The notes under the pieces were generated by a model. The model did no database searches, was not told the DNA's origin, and saw nothing but the letters and a program-made list of their open reading frames with translations. Positions 20,281-30,000 of a DNA stretch of 64,000 bases are shown here, in pieces (the stretch's first letter is position 1; the number at the start of each line of letters is the position of its first letter). The translations under genes and the position numbers were made by a program. The DNA comes from Fabrea salina (taxonomy: Eukaryota > Ciliophora > Heterotrichea > Heterotrichida > Fabreidae): assembly GCA_022984795.1 (NCBI GenBank), contig JALIHJ010000057.1, positions 1 through 64,000 on the forward strand, read 5' to 3'.

Positions 20281-21438
20281 ATGGCAAGCAAAGAAAAACT
20301 AGAAAAAACAGGCATGGAACAATTTATTGATGCTGAAGAATTTGTTTCCAACAGCGAAAGCAATTTGAGCACGGAGTTCACGAGTCTTTCCTTGTCTCTG
20401 AAAAACCCTTCGTTTTCGCAAAGTTTGGGAGGATTGCCAGAACCTGCGTCTAAAAGTGAAACTCTAGATTTTGGCTCAGAACTTTCTGGCCAATTGGCCG
20501 AGGGAACTTCTTTGTATGAACTGTGCAAAACAAAGGTAGGCAGCAGCAAGGTCCAAAATAAAGTAACTCGCTCCACCCCTGAAGAGCTTGACCAAATAGT
20601 TAGGGCTCTGGCTCCTAACATAGGTGACTTGATGGTTGACGTGTTCGGAAACTACATGTGCCAAGCTCTATTCCATACCTGTACTTCTCACCAGAGAATT
20701 TTGCTGCTAAATAGTATGCACCCACAATTGTGCTTAATTGCCAAGCACCCTATTGGAACTCACTCTCTGCAAGTTTTGGTGAGCCACTCCAACCTAGACT
20801 TGGAAGAAGACATTTACAAAAACAGCTTCAAAAACCACATCCTCGAAATGAGTGTGCACAACCACGCTTCTTACGTGATCCAAAAACTGTTGGTGGTCTT
20901 TAAGGACCAAGAGTTCATATTTAGGGAACTAAGAGGGAACGCCTCCAAGGTTGCCTGTCGCAAACTGGGAATTTGCGTTGTAAAGAAGTGCATAAGAGAC
21001 CCCCAAATAAAAGACGAGTTGCTTGAAAGGTCAATAGAACTTATGCAGGACCCCTACGGGAACTACGCCATCCAGCAAATCGTTGAAGTTTGGAGGGAAG
21101 CTGTGGAGTTTTCCATCTTCAACTCAATCACTGGGAAGATCCCTCAGTTGTGTATTCAGAAGTACAGTTCAAACGTAATGGAAACTTGCTTTAAACTAGA
21201 AAACTTAAGGCACCGAATTCTTGAAGAACTAGTTAACGAAGGAAAGATTTCAATGCTCCTCAACAACCCCTACGGATGCTACGTGCTAAGAACTGCAGTG
21301 ATTGAAGCCAACGACTACCAAAAGTCCATGCTGATGACTATACTGATCAACGAAATGCCCAACCTCCACCAAAAGAAGTTGAAGCCGCGCTGGGAAGAGA
21401 TAATGGAGCACCTTACCAGATCCATTAAGCTTTTTTAG
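20281..21438 (+). CDS. Pumilio-family (PUF) RNA-binding protein
   Basis: 385 residues. After an acidic, low-complexity N-terminus (about 1-95), consecutive PUF repeats run to about 375: VFGNYMCQALFHTC, HPIGTHSLQVLV, HNHASYVIQKLLVVF, RKLGICVVKKCI, DPYGNYAIQQIVEV, QKYSSNVMETCFKL and NPYGCYVLRTAVIEA. The base-contacting side-chain trios (NY-Q, HS-Q, SY-Q, NY-Q, SN-E, CY-R) are typical of 3'-UTR binding PUF proteins. It probably binds mRNA 3' ends to repress or destabilise them. ATG and TAG are clear. Confidence 0.93.
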   Translation: MASKEKLEKTGMEQFIDAEEFVSNSESNLSTEFTSLSLSLKNPSFSQSLGGLPEPASKSETLDFGSELSGQLAEGTSLYELCKTKVGSSKVQNKVTRSTPEELDQIVRALAPNIGDLMVDVFGNYMCQALFHTCTSHQRILLLNSMHPQLCLIAKHPIGTHSLQVLVSHSNLDLEEDIYKNSFKNHILEMSVHNHASYVIQKLLVVFKDQEFIFRELRGNASKVACRKLGICVVKKCIRDPQIKDELLERSIELMQDPYGNYAIQQIVEVWREAVEFSIFNSITGKIPQLCIQKYSSNVMETCFKLENLRHRILEELVNEGKISMLLNNPYGCYVLRTAVIEANDYQKSMLMTILINEMPNLHQKKLKPRWEEIMEHLTRSIKLF

Positions 21439-21482
21439 TTCATAATACAGTTTATTAGAGGACATATTTCAGCCTTATAAAT

Positions 21483-21557
21483 ATGTCGAAACTGAGAGTA
21501 GGAGTCGTTCCTTTGCGACTTCCTAGTGAGTTTCGAAGAGTAAAAGGCAAGTTCTAG
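21483..21557 (+). other. Short upstream ORF (24 codons)
   Basis: ATG at 21483 opens a 24-codon frame (MSKLRVGVVPLRLP...) closed by TAG. It lies 34 bp before the ATG of the next gene in a different frame context with stops between. It may be an upstream ORF of the 21591 gene or chance; no splice of local consensus joins it to that gene. Confidence 0.3.
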
Positions 21558-21590
21558 CGAATTTCCCTGACATATAACTAATAACTGAAA

Positions 21591-22004
21591 ATGATTTTAA
21601 ACCAAAACTCCCACAGACAAAAGCCAACTGGGGACAACTCAAGCAAGTACAGAATAAACCCCTACCACATTTCAACAGTGTGTCCCAAACCCAACCAAGT
21701 CGACCCTACTCGTCACGGCAACGAAAAGTACGTTCCGTCGGTGTACCGAGACCCAACGGAAGAAGCTTTTTCTAGCGAGTACATCAGAAGAGTTGTAAGT
21801 AGAGGGAGCATGACTCCCGGACAGAAGTACCGCTTTCCACAAACTTCAAACCAAGAAGTAGGCTGGTACAACGCTCCAGTGGTGAATAGACCCAAAACAG
21901 GGCTGCATTACAAACCCAAGGGTTCTTGTTACGAAACCTACTTTGCAGTTGAGTACTACAAGTCCACTGGAACGAGTCCGTTCAAAACTAAGGGGCAAAG
22001 ATAA
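21591..22004 (+). CDS. Small basic protein, candidate microtubule inner protein
   Basis: 137 residues, rich in Tyr, Pro and Asn, without membrane segment or coiled coil. It contains TSNQEVGWY at about 86 and ends with YFAVEYYKSTGTSPFK. The NQ..GW pattern and extended Pro/Tyr-rich composition recall small proteins of the ciliary doublet lumen, but I cannot assign a family. Start chosen because two in-frame TAA codons lie 12 bp upstream. Confidence 0.6.
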   Translation: MILNQNSHRQKPTGDNSSKYRINPYHISTVCPKPNQVDPTRHGNEKYVPSVYRDPTEEAFSSEYIRRVVSRGSMTPGQKYRFPQTSNQEVGWYNAPVVNRPKTGLHYKPKGSCYETYFAVEYYKSTGTSPFKTKGQR

Positions 22005-22062
22005 CTTAATTAATTAGCAACAGCTAAGGCCAGTTAGTTAACTTGCAGGTTGGAGTGAAGAA

Positions 22063-22566
22063 TTAAGGTCTTTTGTGCCAACGTCTAGGTCTGCCTCGTT
22101 TTTTCTTGGGTTTCTTTTTTTCTTCCTCGTGGATGCTAGTGACAAGTGCAGCTTCTTGGGGTGTTAGAGTTTGTTCAGAGAAGTCCTCAGAAGTTTGGTC
22201 TTCTTCCTGGAAACCCAGGTACTCCTCTGACTCGTAAAAGTCTCTGTTACACGAAACAGGGGGAGGCGGAACTCCCTGGAAGAGACAAAGCTCAGCCTCA
22301 GGGGTGAACTCTTTTCCTTTGGCGTCTAAAAGAGGACTATTGAACTTAGAGAGGAACTCCTGGGTGGTTTGGGGAGAGTCTAGCTGGATGAAGCACTTCC
22401 CAGGGGTTTTCTTTGAGGACTTGTGGAAGCGCATCCACAAAATGTGTTTGGAAAAGTTGGAGGCAAGCTGGGTGAACTCAGCTTCGTCAACGTAGTTGGG
22501 GATTTTCCTGACTACAACTTTGTTATTTGACTGGGAGTGCCTGGGGACTTCACTTCTTTCGATCAT
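22063..22566 (-). CDS. UPF3: UPF3-like nonsense-mediated decay factor
   Basis: 167 residues, short for the family. KVVVRKIPNYVDEAEF (about 16-31) opens an RRM-like fold and matches the UPF3 start (KVVIRRLPP...). The family-typical second half follows: FLSKFNSPLLDAKGKEF and CLFQGVPPPP, matching F.G....D.KG.EY..VEFAPFQ. The tail is acidic and then strongly basic (KKKPKKKRGRPRRWHKRP). UPF3 bridges UPF2 and the exon-junction complex and promotes decay of mRNA with early stops, which fits a genome whose introns give stops if retained. It is 33 bp downstream of the kinase on the same strand. Confidence 0.75.
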   Translation of the reverse strand: MIERSEVPRHSQSNNKVVVRKIPNYVDEAEFTQLASNFSKHILWMRFHKSSKKTPGKCFIQLDSPQTTQEFLSKFNSPLLDAKGKEFTPEAELCLFQGVPPPPVSCNRDFYESEEYLGFQEEDQTSEDFSEQTLTPQEAALVTSIHEEEKKKPKKKRGRPRRWHKRP

Positions 22567-22599
22567 TTATGCTTTCCAACTTACTCAATTATTAATAAG

Positions 22600-23649
22600 T
22601 TATGGTGCACAGATGTTTGTGAAGCCAGCAGGAGGTTCGAAGGTTTTGTCTTCGATCTGTTTCCAGTTAACGAACCGAAAGAACTGGTGTTTCTTCATTT
22701 CTTCAAAGTCTGTGCCGAGTCTCAAGTGAGGTTCTCGGTGCAGTAGTTTCTGAATTATGTCTTTTGCAAAGCTATCTACATTCCTCCCAAAAGTTATTTC
22801 GCCTCTTAGTGCAGCTCGGCACACTTGTGTGACACTTGCTCCCTTAAAAGGTGTGTTCCTGCTTAGCTCCTACCCGCAATAAAGTTCGTAAATCAACACT
22901 CCTAGTCCCCACCAGTCCACACTTAAACTGTGGCCTTCTTTCCGAATAACTTCAGGCGCCATGTACTCAGGGGACCCGCAGAAAGAGTAAGTTCTTTGCT
23001 TAGTTAGTTGCTTTGAAAGTCCAAAGTCAATTAACTTGATGTAGCCAGTTCTTTCAACCATGATGTTTTCGGGCTTTATGTCCCGGAAAGCAATGTTTCT
23101 GGAGTGCAAGTACTTTAAAGCCAGCACAACTTGACTCACGACAAAATTTATCTCTGGAGGGCGTAGTCTTCGCTTCCTCATTAAGTGGAACAAATCAGTT
23201 CCGTCTATTTTGTCCAGCACTATGTAGCTGTTTTTTTGGTCTTCTAGTTTTTGGTGCCCTTTAACTATGAGTGGGTGGCTGACTTGGTGCAAGATTTCCC
23301 ACTCCACCTGGGCGTACTTCTTAATCTCATGTGGAACTATTTTAACTGCGTATTCTTGGTAACCGATGGTAGCTGAAACTACTCTTCCTAGCTTTCCCCT
23401 TCCCAGACAGGGCCCGAAATGGATGCTTTCGAGCGAAAACTCTTTTGTAGCTGAGCTTTCATCAGTGCTAGCAAATCCAATAGTGGATTTGTTTCTGTAG
23501 GATCCTAATTAGAAGTTACTGCCTATTGACTTCATTGGAGAAGCAGACTTTTTCCTAACGCACCTAACAGAAACGTCAGGCCTTTTTTGGTGTGTGAGTG
23601 GGGGCAAAAATCGGCCCCGGGACTTCTTTTTATGATACCTTAGTTCCAT
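22600..23649 (-). CDS. AGC-type protein kinase
   Basis: Three exons with two 15-nt introns give 339 residues. N-terminal basic tail (about 1-70), then glycine loop LGRGKLGRVV, VAIK-type Lys in YAVKIV, catalytic loop FRDIKPENIM, DFG in LIDFGLSK, activation loop TYSFCGSPEYMAPEVI, and FKGASVTQV. The C-terminal turn FRFVNWKQI..KTFEPP matches the AGC-kinase tail of PKA/PKG relatives, though the tail is short and lacks an obvious hydrophobic motif. No cyclic-nucleotide domain is present. Substrate unknown; in ciliates PKA/PKG relatives often act on cilia and secretion. Confidence 0.9.
22859..22873 (-). other. 15-nt intron, GTAGGAGCTAAGCAG
   Basis: Second kinase intron, phase 2, joining GG to G after ELYC. 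Retention gives TAG at once. Confidence 0.92.
23505..23519 (-). other. 15-nt intron, GTAACTTCTAATTAG
   Basis: First kinase intron, phase 1, after MKSIG. Retention gives TAA at positions 9-11 of the intron. Confidence 0.9.
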
Positions 23650-23665
23650 TTAATATTGGAGTTAG

Positions 23666-24316
23666 TTAGTGGATGTCTCCCCAGTGGTCAGTGTGAGGAG
23701 CATGCACGTCCATGTTGAGCACTATTTCTTGCTCCCACTTGCCGTTCCACTGCACAGGGCGCAACTTGTACTTGTTATGGTTGATAGCCAAGAACCTCAT
23801 CCAAGAGTCCATCGAATACTCGTGGGGTACAGGAACCCTGTAAGCAGGTTTGTTCATGTCGTACCAGTCTTCCCACTCGTTTTTGAAGTCAGGAAGTCTG
23901 ACTCCGTACCTAGTAGTTAAGCGGTGGTAAATCATGTCGAAGCAGCGGACTTCCTTCAAATTCATGTCGTCAATAAGACTGTACCACTTCATGCGGGACC
24001 TAAGCAAATCCAGTCCTAGTATCCAGAAGTACAAACGCACCAAGGGGTTGGTGAAAGGCATCTTCCTCAAAAATACGCCCCAGACTCCCAAGTAGAACCA
24101 CCACCCTTGGTACTGAGGAAGTTCTCTGAAGTACCCAGACACGTGCACAGGTCTAGGAACCAAGTCATCCACACGCTTTGACTTGAGTTCTAAAAGTTTG
24201 GCAGAGAAGTCGTGCATGTTAGGTCCTAAGTCTCTAGAAAGTTCCCACCTGTCATCTCTTTGTTCTTCAACAGGAGGTTCTGCGGGCTGTTCTTGTTTCG
24301 ACTGCTTTTGGCCCAT
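23666..24316 (-). CDS. Conserved-looking protein of unknown function, possibly N-myristoylated
   Basis: 216 residues beginning MGQKQSK, which fits the N-myristoylation pattern (Gly2, Ser6). Tryptophan and tyrosine are unusually frequent (GWWFYLGVWG, NEWEDWY, DHWGDIH). One moderately hydrophobic stretch, about 88-120, contains LVRLYFWILGLDLL. No domain recognised. It could be a peripheral subunit of a mitochondrial respiratory complex, where ciliates have many unique Trp/Tyr-rich proteins, but the N-terminus does not look like a presequence. ATG and TAG stop are clear; divergent to the PARN-like gene with 48 bp between starts. Confidence 0.7.
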   Translation of the reverse strand: MGQKQSKQEQPAEPPVEEQRDDRWELSRDLGPNMHDFSAKLLELKSKRVDDLVPRPVHVSGYFRELPQYQGWWFYLGVWGVFLRKMPFTNPLVRLYFWILGLDLLRSRMKWYSLIDDMNLKEVRCFDMIYHRLTTRYGVRLPDFKNEWEDWYDMNKPAYRVPVPHEYSMDSWMRFLAINHNKYKLRPVQWNGKWEQEIVLNMDVHAPHTDHWGDIH

Positions 24317-24364
24317 TTATTTATGGCTTAAATTAAGTTTTTAGGGTTTGAACAAGTAAAATAG

Positions 24365-25849
24365 ATGGAAATAACACGCAGCAACTTTAACAGGAGCCTC
24401 CAAGTTGTGCTGGAATCGATTGAGGACTGCGACTACGTAGCCATAGACACTGAGTTCACAGGTTTAAGAGGGGGGAGTCTAGAAAGCAAACCCCACAGGT
24501 TCGATTCTTTAGAAGACAGGTACCAAAAGATAAGGGCTAACTGCGAGAGGCACTGGATGTGCCAGTTAGGTCTGTGCACGTTTAAGTACCTACCAGAACA
24601 AAACAGGTACTTAGCTAGGCCTTTCAACATCTACGTGATTCCTTACAGCCGAATGAGGGAGTTAACTATTTCGCCTTCGTCCATGATGTTTTTGGTGGAG
24701 AACGGGTTTGACATGAACAGGTTGTTTACTGAAGGAGTTAAGTGCTGCAGACTCACTGAACTCCAAAGCAACTTAAACCACCCGCCTAGTTTTGAGTCGG
24801 GTTTTGCTGTGAGTCAAGAACACCAGAAACTCCTGCAGGAATACACAGACACTATTTTGGAGTTCTTGGGAACTTCTGAAAAGACCATTAAGATCCCTAT
24901 TAAAAATAACTACCTTAAAAAACTCTTTTTCGGGAACTACGGAGTGCAGAAGTGCTTCCAAAACCTAGACTTCACTGTTGAAACTCAGTCTGGAGAAATA
25001 CTTGTGAAGGTTTCTAAACTCAAGCGCAAAAAAGCAGTTTTCATTCCTCAAGAAAGCACCCAGCCGACGGAACTTGAGCACGACTTAAAAAAGAGCGACA
25101 TGCTAGGAGCTACTATGATTTTCTGTGCTGTTCTGCACCACAAAAAACCCATAGTAGGACACAACTTAATTTACGACCTGGCTTTTTTGTACTCTCACTT
25201 TATAACTGACTTGCCTCCAACTGTCCGGGAGTTCAACGAAGCCCTGGCAAAGGTGTTTCCTCCTATTTTTGACACTAAGTACATTGCCAAGCAAATTGGA
25301 GAAAAGAAACTAATACTTAACACTGGCCTTTCGTCTTTGTTTAGGTCTTGTCAAAAAAGAATCCAACCGATCAACCCAGTTACAGTGGAGTTTGACTCAG
25401 CTTTCAAAGAGTACTCTGGCGAAGAAAAAGAACATGAAGCAGGCTACGACGCCTACGTAACTGGGTACATCATGGCTGTGCTAACTAACTACTTGGCTAG
25501 TAAACAGGAAGTACCTATTTCCCAAGTGAACGACTTGCTTTGCAACAAAGTGTCTTTGAGTGACCACTACCTACCCTACATCGACATCAACTCTTCAGTT
25601 CAGGAACAAAGAGTGTTTGACCACAGAGTTTTGAAGTTAGTGAATCTGAACAACAAGGAACTCAAAGAAGTCGTTGAAGACGTTGCTAGGTTCGGAGACG
25701 CTTACGTGCTGCGAGTAGGAACCAACTGCTACTTCGCAGACTTCGAAATGTTTTCAGAGGGCTTCAACATCAAAAAAGTAGTGCAGGTTTTAAACGAACA
25801 AGAAGAGTACCAAGCTTTTGAGTACGTGGACCGCGACAAGTTAAGTTAG
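24365..25849 (+). CDS. PARN: PARN-like poly(A)-specific ribonuclease (CAF1 family)
   Basis: 494 residues of DEDD-type 3' exonuclease. The first acidic pair is in YVAIDTEFTGL (about 25-35). The middle motif is VGHNLIYDLAFLYSHF (about 265-280) and the last is EAGYDAYVTGYIM (about 358-370). The N-terminal start MEITRSNFNRSL matches PARN (nuclease begins at the very N-terminus). An R3H-like insert may lie at about 165-235, and an RRM-like region follows at about 410-485. It is shorter than animal PARN (about 640). It removes poly(A) tails and matures small RNA 3' ends. Confidence 0.9.
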   Translation: MEITRSNFNRSLQVVLESIEDCDYVAIDTEFTGLRGGSLESKPHRFDSLEDRYQKIRANCERHWMCQLGLCTFKYLPEQNRYLARPFNIYVIPYSRMRELTISPSSMMFLVENGFDMNRLFTEGVKCCRLTELQSNLNHPPSFESGFAVSQEHQKLLQEYTDTILEFLGTSEKTIKIPIKNNYLKKLFFGNYGVQKCFQNLDFTVETQSGEILVKVSKLKRKKAVFIPQESTQPTELEHDLKKSDMLGATMIFCAVLHHKKPIVGHNLIYDLAFLYSHFITDLPPTVREFNEALAKVFPPIFDTKYIAKQIGEKKLILNTGLSSLFRSCQKRIQPINPVTVEFDSAFKEYSGEEKEHEAGYDAYVTGYIMAVLTNYLASKQEVPISQVNDLLCNKVSLSDHYLPYIDINSSVQEQRVFDHRVLKLVNLNNKELKEVVEDVARFGDAYVLRVGTNCYFADFEMFSEGFNIKKVVQVLNEQEEYQAFEYVDRDKLS

Positions 25850-25895
25850 TAAAGTTGAGGGAATTTGGAAATTTTCCTATTTTCCTATTTAAAGA

Positions 25896-25903
25896 TTTGG
25901 CGG
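25896..25903 (+). promoter_or_regulatory. E2F-like site before Ran
   Basis: TTTGGCGG, close to the E2F/DP consensus TTTSSCGC, lies 14 bp before the Ran ATG in a 67-bp AT-rich gap. Functional assignment is inference. Confidence 0.35.
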
Positions 25904-25916
25904 CAGATATAATAAA

Positions 25917-26579
25917 ATGGTGGAAGGACAACCTGCAGTTGAGTTCAAGCTAGTACTGATCGGAGACGGAGGAGTAGGAAAGACTACGTTCGTCAAAAGA
26001 CACTTGACTGGTGAATACGAAAAGCAATACATAGCAACAGTAGGAGTAGACGTTCACCCCCTTAAGTTTTTCACAAGCAGAGGCGCAGTCGTGTTCAATG
26101 TGTGGGATACTGCAGGACAAGAAAAACTTTCAGGTTTGAGGGACGGCTACTACATTGGAGGTCAGTGCGGGATCATTATGTTCGACGTGACTTCCCGTAT
26201 CACATACAAAAATGTGCCTAAATGGCACAGGGACTTAGTCCGTGTTTGCGAAAACATCCCTATCGTGCTTGTAGGAAACAAAGTCGACGTCAAAGACCGC
26301 AAAGTCAAGGCCAAGCAAATTACTTACCACAGACGCCACAACTTGCAGTACTTCGATGTCTCAGCCAAGTCCAACTACCAGTTCGAGAAGCCCTTTTTGT
26401 GGCTGGCAAGGCGCTTGTCGGGAGACCCCAACTTGACATTTGTGGAAGCACCTATGCTTGCCCCTGAAGAAGTCCAGATTGACTCTGAACAGCTCGCAGC
26501 CATACAAAGAGAGGAGCAGGAGCTCCAAGCTATGCAAAACGCCCCACTTCCTGACGAAGAAGACGAAAGCTTTCAATAA
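25917..26579 (+). CDS. RAN: Ran GTPase
   Basis: 220 residues with all Ran features: P-loop [21 protein letters not shown], switch [11 protein letters not shown], switch [25 protein letters not shown], and ETSAKS-type [20 protein letters not shown]. The C-terminal switch ends in acidic DEEDESFQ, replacing the usual DEDDDL. Ran drives nuclear import and export and spindle assembly; importin beta is encoded 4 kb downstream. ATG lies in AATAAAATGG. Confidence 0.97.
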   Translation: MVEGQPAVEFKLVLIGDGGVGKTTFVKRHLTGEYEKQYIATVGVDVHPLKFFTSRGAVVFNVWDTAGQEKLSGLRDGYYIGGQCGIIMFDVTSRITYKNVPKWHRDLVRVCENIPIVLVGNKVDVKDRKVKAKQITYHRRHNLQYFDVSAKSNYQFEKPFLWLARRLSGDPNLTFVEAPMLAPEEVQIDSEQLAAIQREEQELQAMQNAPLPDEEDESFQ

Positions 26580-26592
26580 TTAATAAGTTTAG

Positions 26593-26919
26593 TTACTCCA
26601 AGTACTTTTTGAGGAACTCAGGAAAGACTCCTTTGTTCAGGTACATCCAGGTTTGTTTAAGTATGTGTTTTGCTGTTTTTGTGTCGAAGTTCTTTTTCAT
26701 CCCCCATTTGTCGAGTTCGTTTTTTAACTGGACTGCGTTCATGTTGTCGTAGTCAGGAAGTTCCTCTGGGAACTCAGGGAGTGCTTGGTTGGAAATGCTT
26801 ACTTGGGACAAAAGTGGTTCTAAAGTTTCGTCTAAACAAGAATTAATGTGGAGTATTCTGTTAAGTTCTGACAGTTCGTTCAGGTCTTTGTTGCAAATAA
26901 TGCAAGTTTCAGTGTTCAT
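26593..26919 (-). CDS. Very short SLX4-like protein (UBZ finger plus SAP-like domain)
   Basis: 108 residues from the ATG at 26919 (upstream in-frame sequence has no ATG). Residues about 5-27 form a UBZ4/Rad18-type zinc finger: CIICNKDL..., then HINSC (C-x2-C...H-x3-C). Residues about 60-100 (NAVQLKNELDKWGMKK, then AKHILKQTWMYLNKG) match the SAP-like region common in SLX4 scaffolds. Those are the ubiquitin-binding and DNA/SLX1-side modules of a structure-specific nuclease scaffold, here without the usual several hundred intervening residues. Family call is tentative. Tail-to-tail with Ran (13 bp between stops). Confidence 0.55.
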   Translation of the reverse strand: MNTETCIICNKDLNELSELNRILHINSCLDETLEPLLSQVSISNQALPEFPEELPDYDNMNAVQLKNELDKWGMKKNFDTKTAKHILKQTWMYLNKGVFPEFLKKYLE

Positions 26920-27000
26920 TTGAATTATATCATCTTTATGAATCACTAACTAACACTTACAGAAGAGAATAAATAGCTTAGTTACTTCCCTATACTAATA

Positions 27001-30000
27001 ATGGCTGAGATTGATACCGATCTTTACTCTAGGCAAATCGGGACGTACGGAATGGAAACCATGGGCAAACTGATCCAGATGAAAGTCCTCATTTCAGGAA
27101 TGAGGGGCGTGGGTGCTGAAACTGCAAAGAACCTAATCATGGCTGGTCCAGGCCACGTCACCATTCACGACAACAGCCTTGTCCAAACAGCTGACCTCGG
27201 GTCGAACTTTTACCTCACCAACGAAGACGTGGGGTCGCGCAGTCGTGCCCAGGCTTCTTTAGGCAAGCTCCGTGAACTCAATCCTTACGTGAAGGTAGAA
27301 GTTCATGAAGGTTCTTTGGACGAAGCCTTTTTGGGGCAGTTCAACGTGGTTTGTCTGACAGAGTCGGACCAGACAACTATTTCTAGAGTCAACAACTTCT
27401 GCCGCTCTCAAACTCCTCCCATTGGGTTCATTTCTTGCGAAAGTTGGGGCGTAGGTGGCTATGCTTTTGTGGACTTTGGGCCTGAGTTCACTTGCTTCGA
27501 CAAAACTGGAGAAGAAACACGTTCTTTCATAGTGTCCAACATCACCCAGGAAAACCCTGGAGTGGTGACTGTGCACGACGAGAAAAGGCACACTTTCCAG
27601 GACGGCGACTTTGTGGTGTTTAAGGAAGTCCAAGGAATGGAAGAAATCAACGACACTCCTCCCAGACCCATTAAGTTCTTAGGGCCTTACTCCTTTTCGA
27701 TTGAGGACACTTCTGGCTACTCAGCTTACTCTAGAGAAGGCATAGTCGAGCAAGTCAAGGTGCCTGAAAAACTCAGTTTCAAGAGTTGGGAAGAAAGTTG
27801 TTTAGACCCTGTGGTTAACGAACCCCTTCCTGTGCCTGATCTTGGCAAGTTTGGAAGGTCAGAACAACTCCACATACTTTTCAGAGCCATCAGGGAGTTC
27901 CAAACCCAAAAGGGCGAACTTCCTGCACTGCGTTCTGATGAGCACGCAGAGGAAGTCCTTAGGATTGCCAACGAAATTAATGCTGACGCAAAGGCCAAAG
28001 GCGGGCTATGTGTTGAGGAACTCGAAACTGACGTGCTCAGAGCAGTCACAAAGCACGTAAGAGCACAAATTACTCCTATAGCTTCTTTCTGGGGAGGAGT
28101 AATTGCTCAAGAAATAGTGAAGTTCACTGGGAAGTACCACCCACTTTACCAGTGGCTCCACTTAGAGTTCACTGAGATAATTAACCCTGCAGGAGACCAC
28201 TCTCCCCAAAACTCAAGGTACGACGAACAAATTGCAATAATCGGAAACGAACTCCAAAACAAGTTTTTATCCATGAAGACCTTTTTGGTAGGAGCAGGAG
28301 CCCTTGGGTGTGAGTTTTTGAAGCTGTTTGCTTTGATGGGAGTTGCTTGTGGAGACGGACAGGTAGTGGTGACTGACGACGACTCAATTGAAGTGAGTAA
28401 CCTCAACAGGCAGTTTTTGTTCAGAAAAGACATGGTTGGCAAAAGCAAGAGTCAGTGCGCTTCGGAAGCAGCTAAAACGATGAACCCCAACCTGAACGTA
28501 GTTTTCAAGCAAGATAGAGTCAGCCAAGAAAACGAGCACATATTCAACGACGAGTTCTGGGAACAACTAGACGTAGTCACTAACGCTGTGGATAACGTAA
28601 ACGCCAGACTCTACGTTGACGGAAGGTGTGTTTGGTATGAAAGACCCCTACTTGAAAGCGGAACTTTAGGAACTAAAGCAAACGTCCAGGTGTGCCTTCC
28701 ACACAAAACCCAAAGTTACGGGGACACTCAAGACCCCCCCGAAGAAAGCATTCCTATGTGCACTCTTAAAAACTTCCCCCACGCTATTGAGCACTGCATT
28801 GAGTGGTCCCGTGACGAGTTCCAGGGACAGTTTACTGAAATTCCACAAGAAGTCAACAAGTACCTTGACGACCCAGTGAGGTACTTGGCATCTCTTCCCA
28901 GCGTTGGAAACACCTCAGTGCAAAGGGACAAGTTAGAAAAAATCAAAGGCTACATACAGCTGATGCACAACCCCAGTATGGAAGAGTGCGTGAAACTTGC
29001 TAGGGAAAAGTTCCAGGAGTTGTTCCACAACATGATTGCCCAGTTGCTTTACAACTTCCCAGTTGACTACAAAACTAAAGACGGGAACCTCTTTTGGTCT
29101 GGTCCCAAACGAGCACCTCATCCTTTAGAGTTCGACCCCGACGACGAAACCCACCTGAACTTTGTGGCGTCTTGTGCTAACTTGATAGCTTACAACTTAG
29201 GACTTGAAGCCAACCGAAACAAAGACCAAGTTAGGGAAATGGCTAAAAGCGTCCAGGTTAAGCCTTTCGAACCCAAGAAAGTGCACATCCAAACTGAAGA
29301 CTCTGATGCTCCTCAAGCTGGGCAAGACGACGAACAGGTCCTTTCTTCACTGATGGAAGAAATGAAGATTGTTGACGACCAAGTTAAAAACAACAGACTC
29401 AGCCCCACTGAGTTCGAAAAAGACGACGACAGCAACTTCCACGTAGACTTTGTCCACAACGCAGCTAACTTGAGAGCTAGGAACTACAGAATCCAAGAAG
29501 CTGAGAGACAAAAGGCCAAAATGATCGCAGGAAAAATCATTCCTGCCATAGCAACAACTACAGCAATGATTGCAGGCTTAGTTATGGTAGAGATGTACAA
29601 ACTCTTCATTCATGAAGACGTAGAAAAGTTCAGGAACTCCTTTATCAACTTGGCTTTGCCTTTGTTTGTGCTGAGTGAACCTATGCCTCCTCTGAAGACC
29701 ACTACCAAAGACTACGATCCTATTCTTTTAGGACCTGTCCGAGCTTACCCCGAAGGCTTCTCAACATGGCAGAAACTTGTAGTTGAAGGTCCTTTGACTC
29801 TCCAAGAGTTCATGCAGAAACTCGAAGCTGAGCACAACCTTAAAGTGAACATTGTTTCTGCAGGAAAGACTTGCTTGTACAATGGGTACTTGCCCGGAAA
29901 CAAGCATGCTGACCGACTTCCCAAACTCCTCCATGAACTTTACGTGGAAATTAGTGGACAGCAGTTTGTGCCAGGCAGAAGACACCTAGCAGTAGAGGTT

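Noticed and set aside
24495-24510. tRNA-like T-arm word GGTTCGATTC
   Set aside because: It lies inside the PARN-like coding sequence and no cloverleaf can be built around it.
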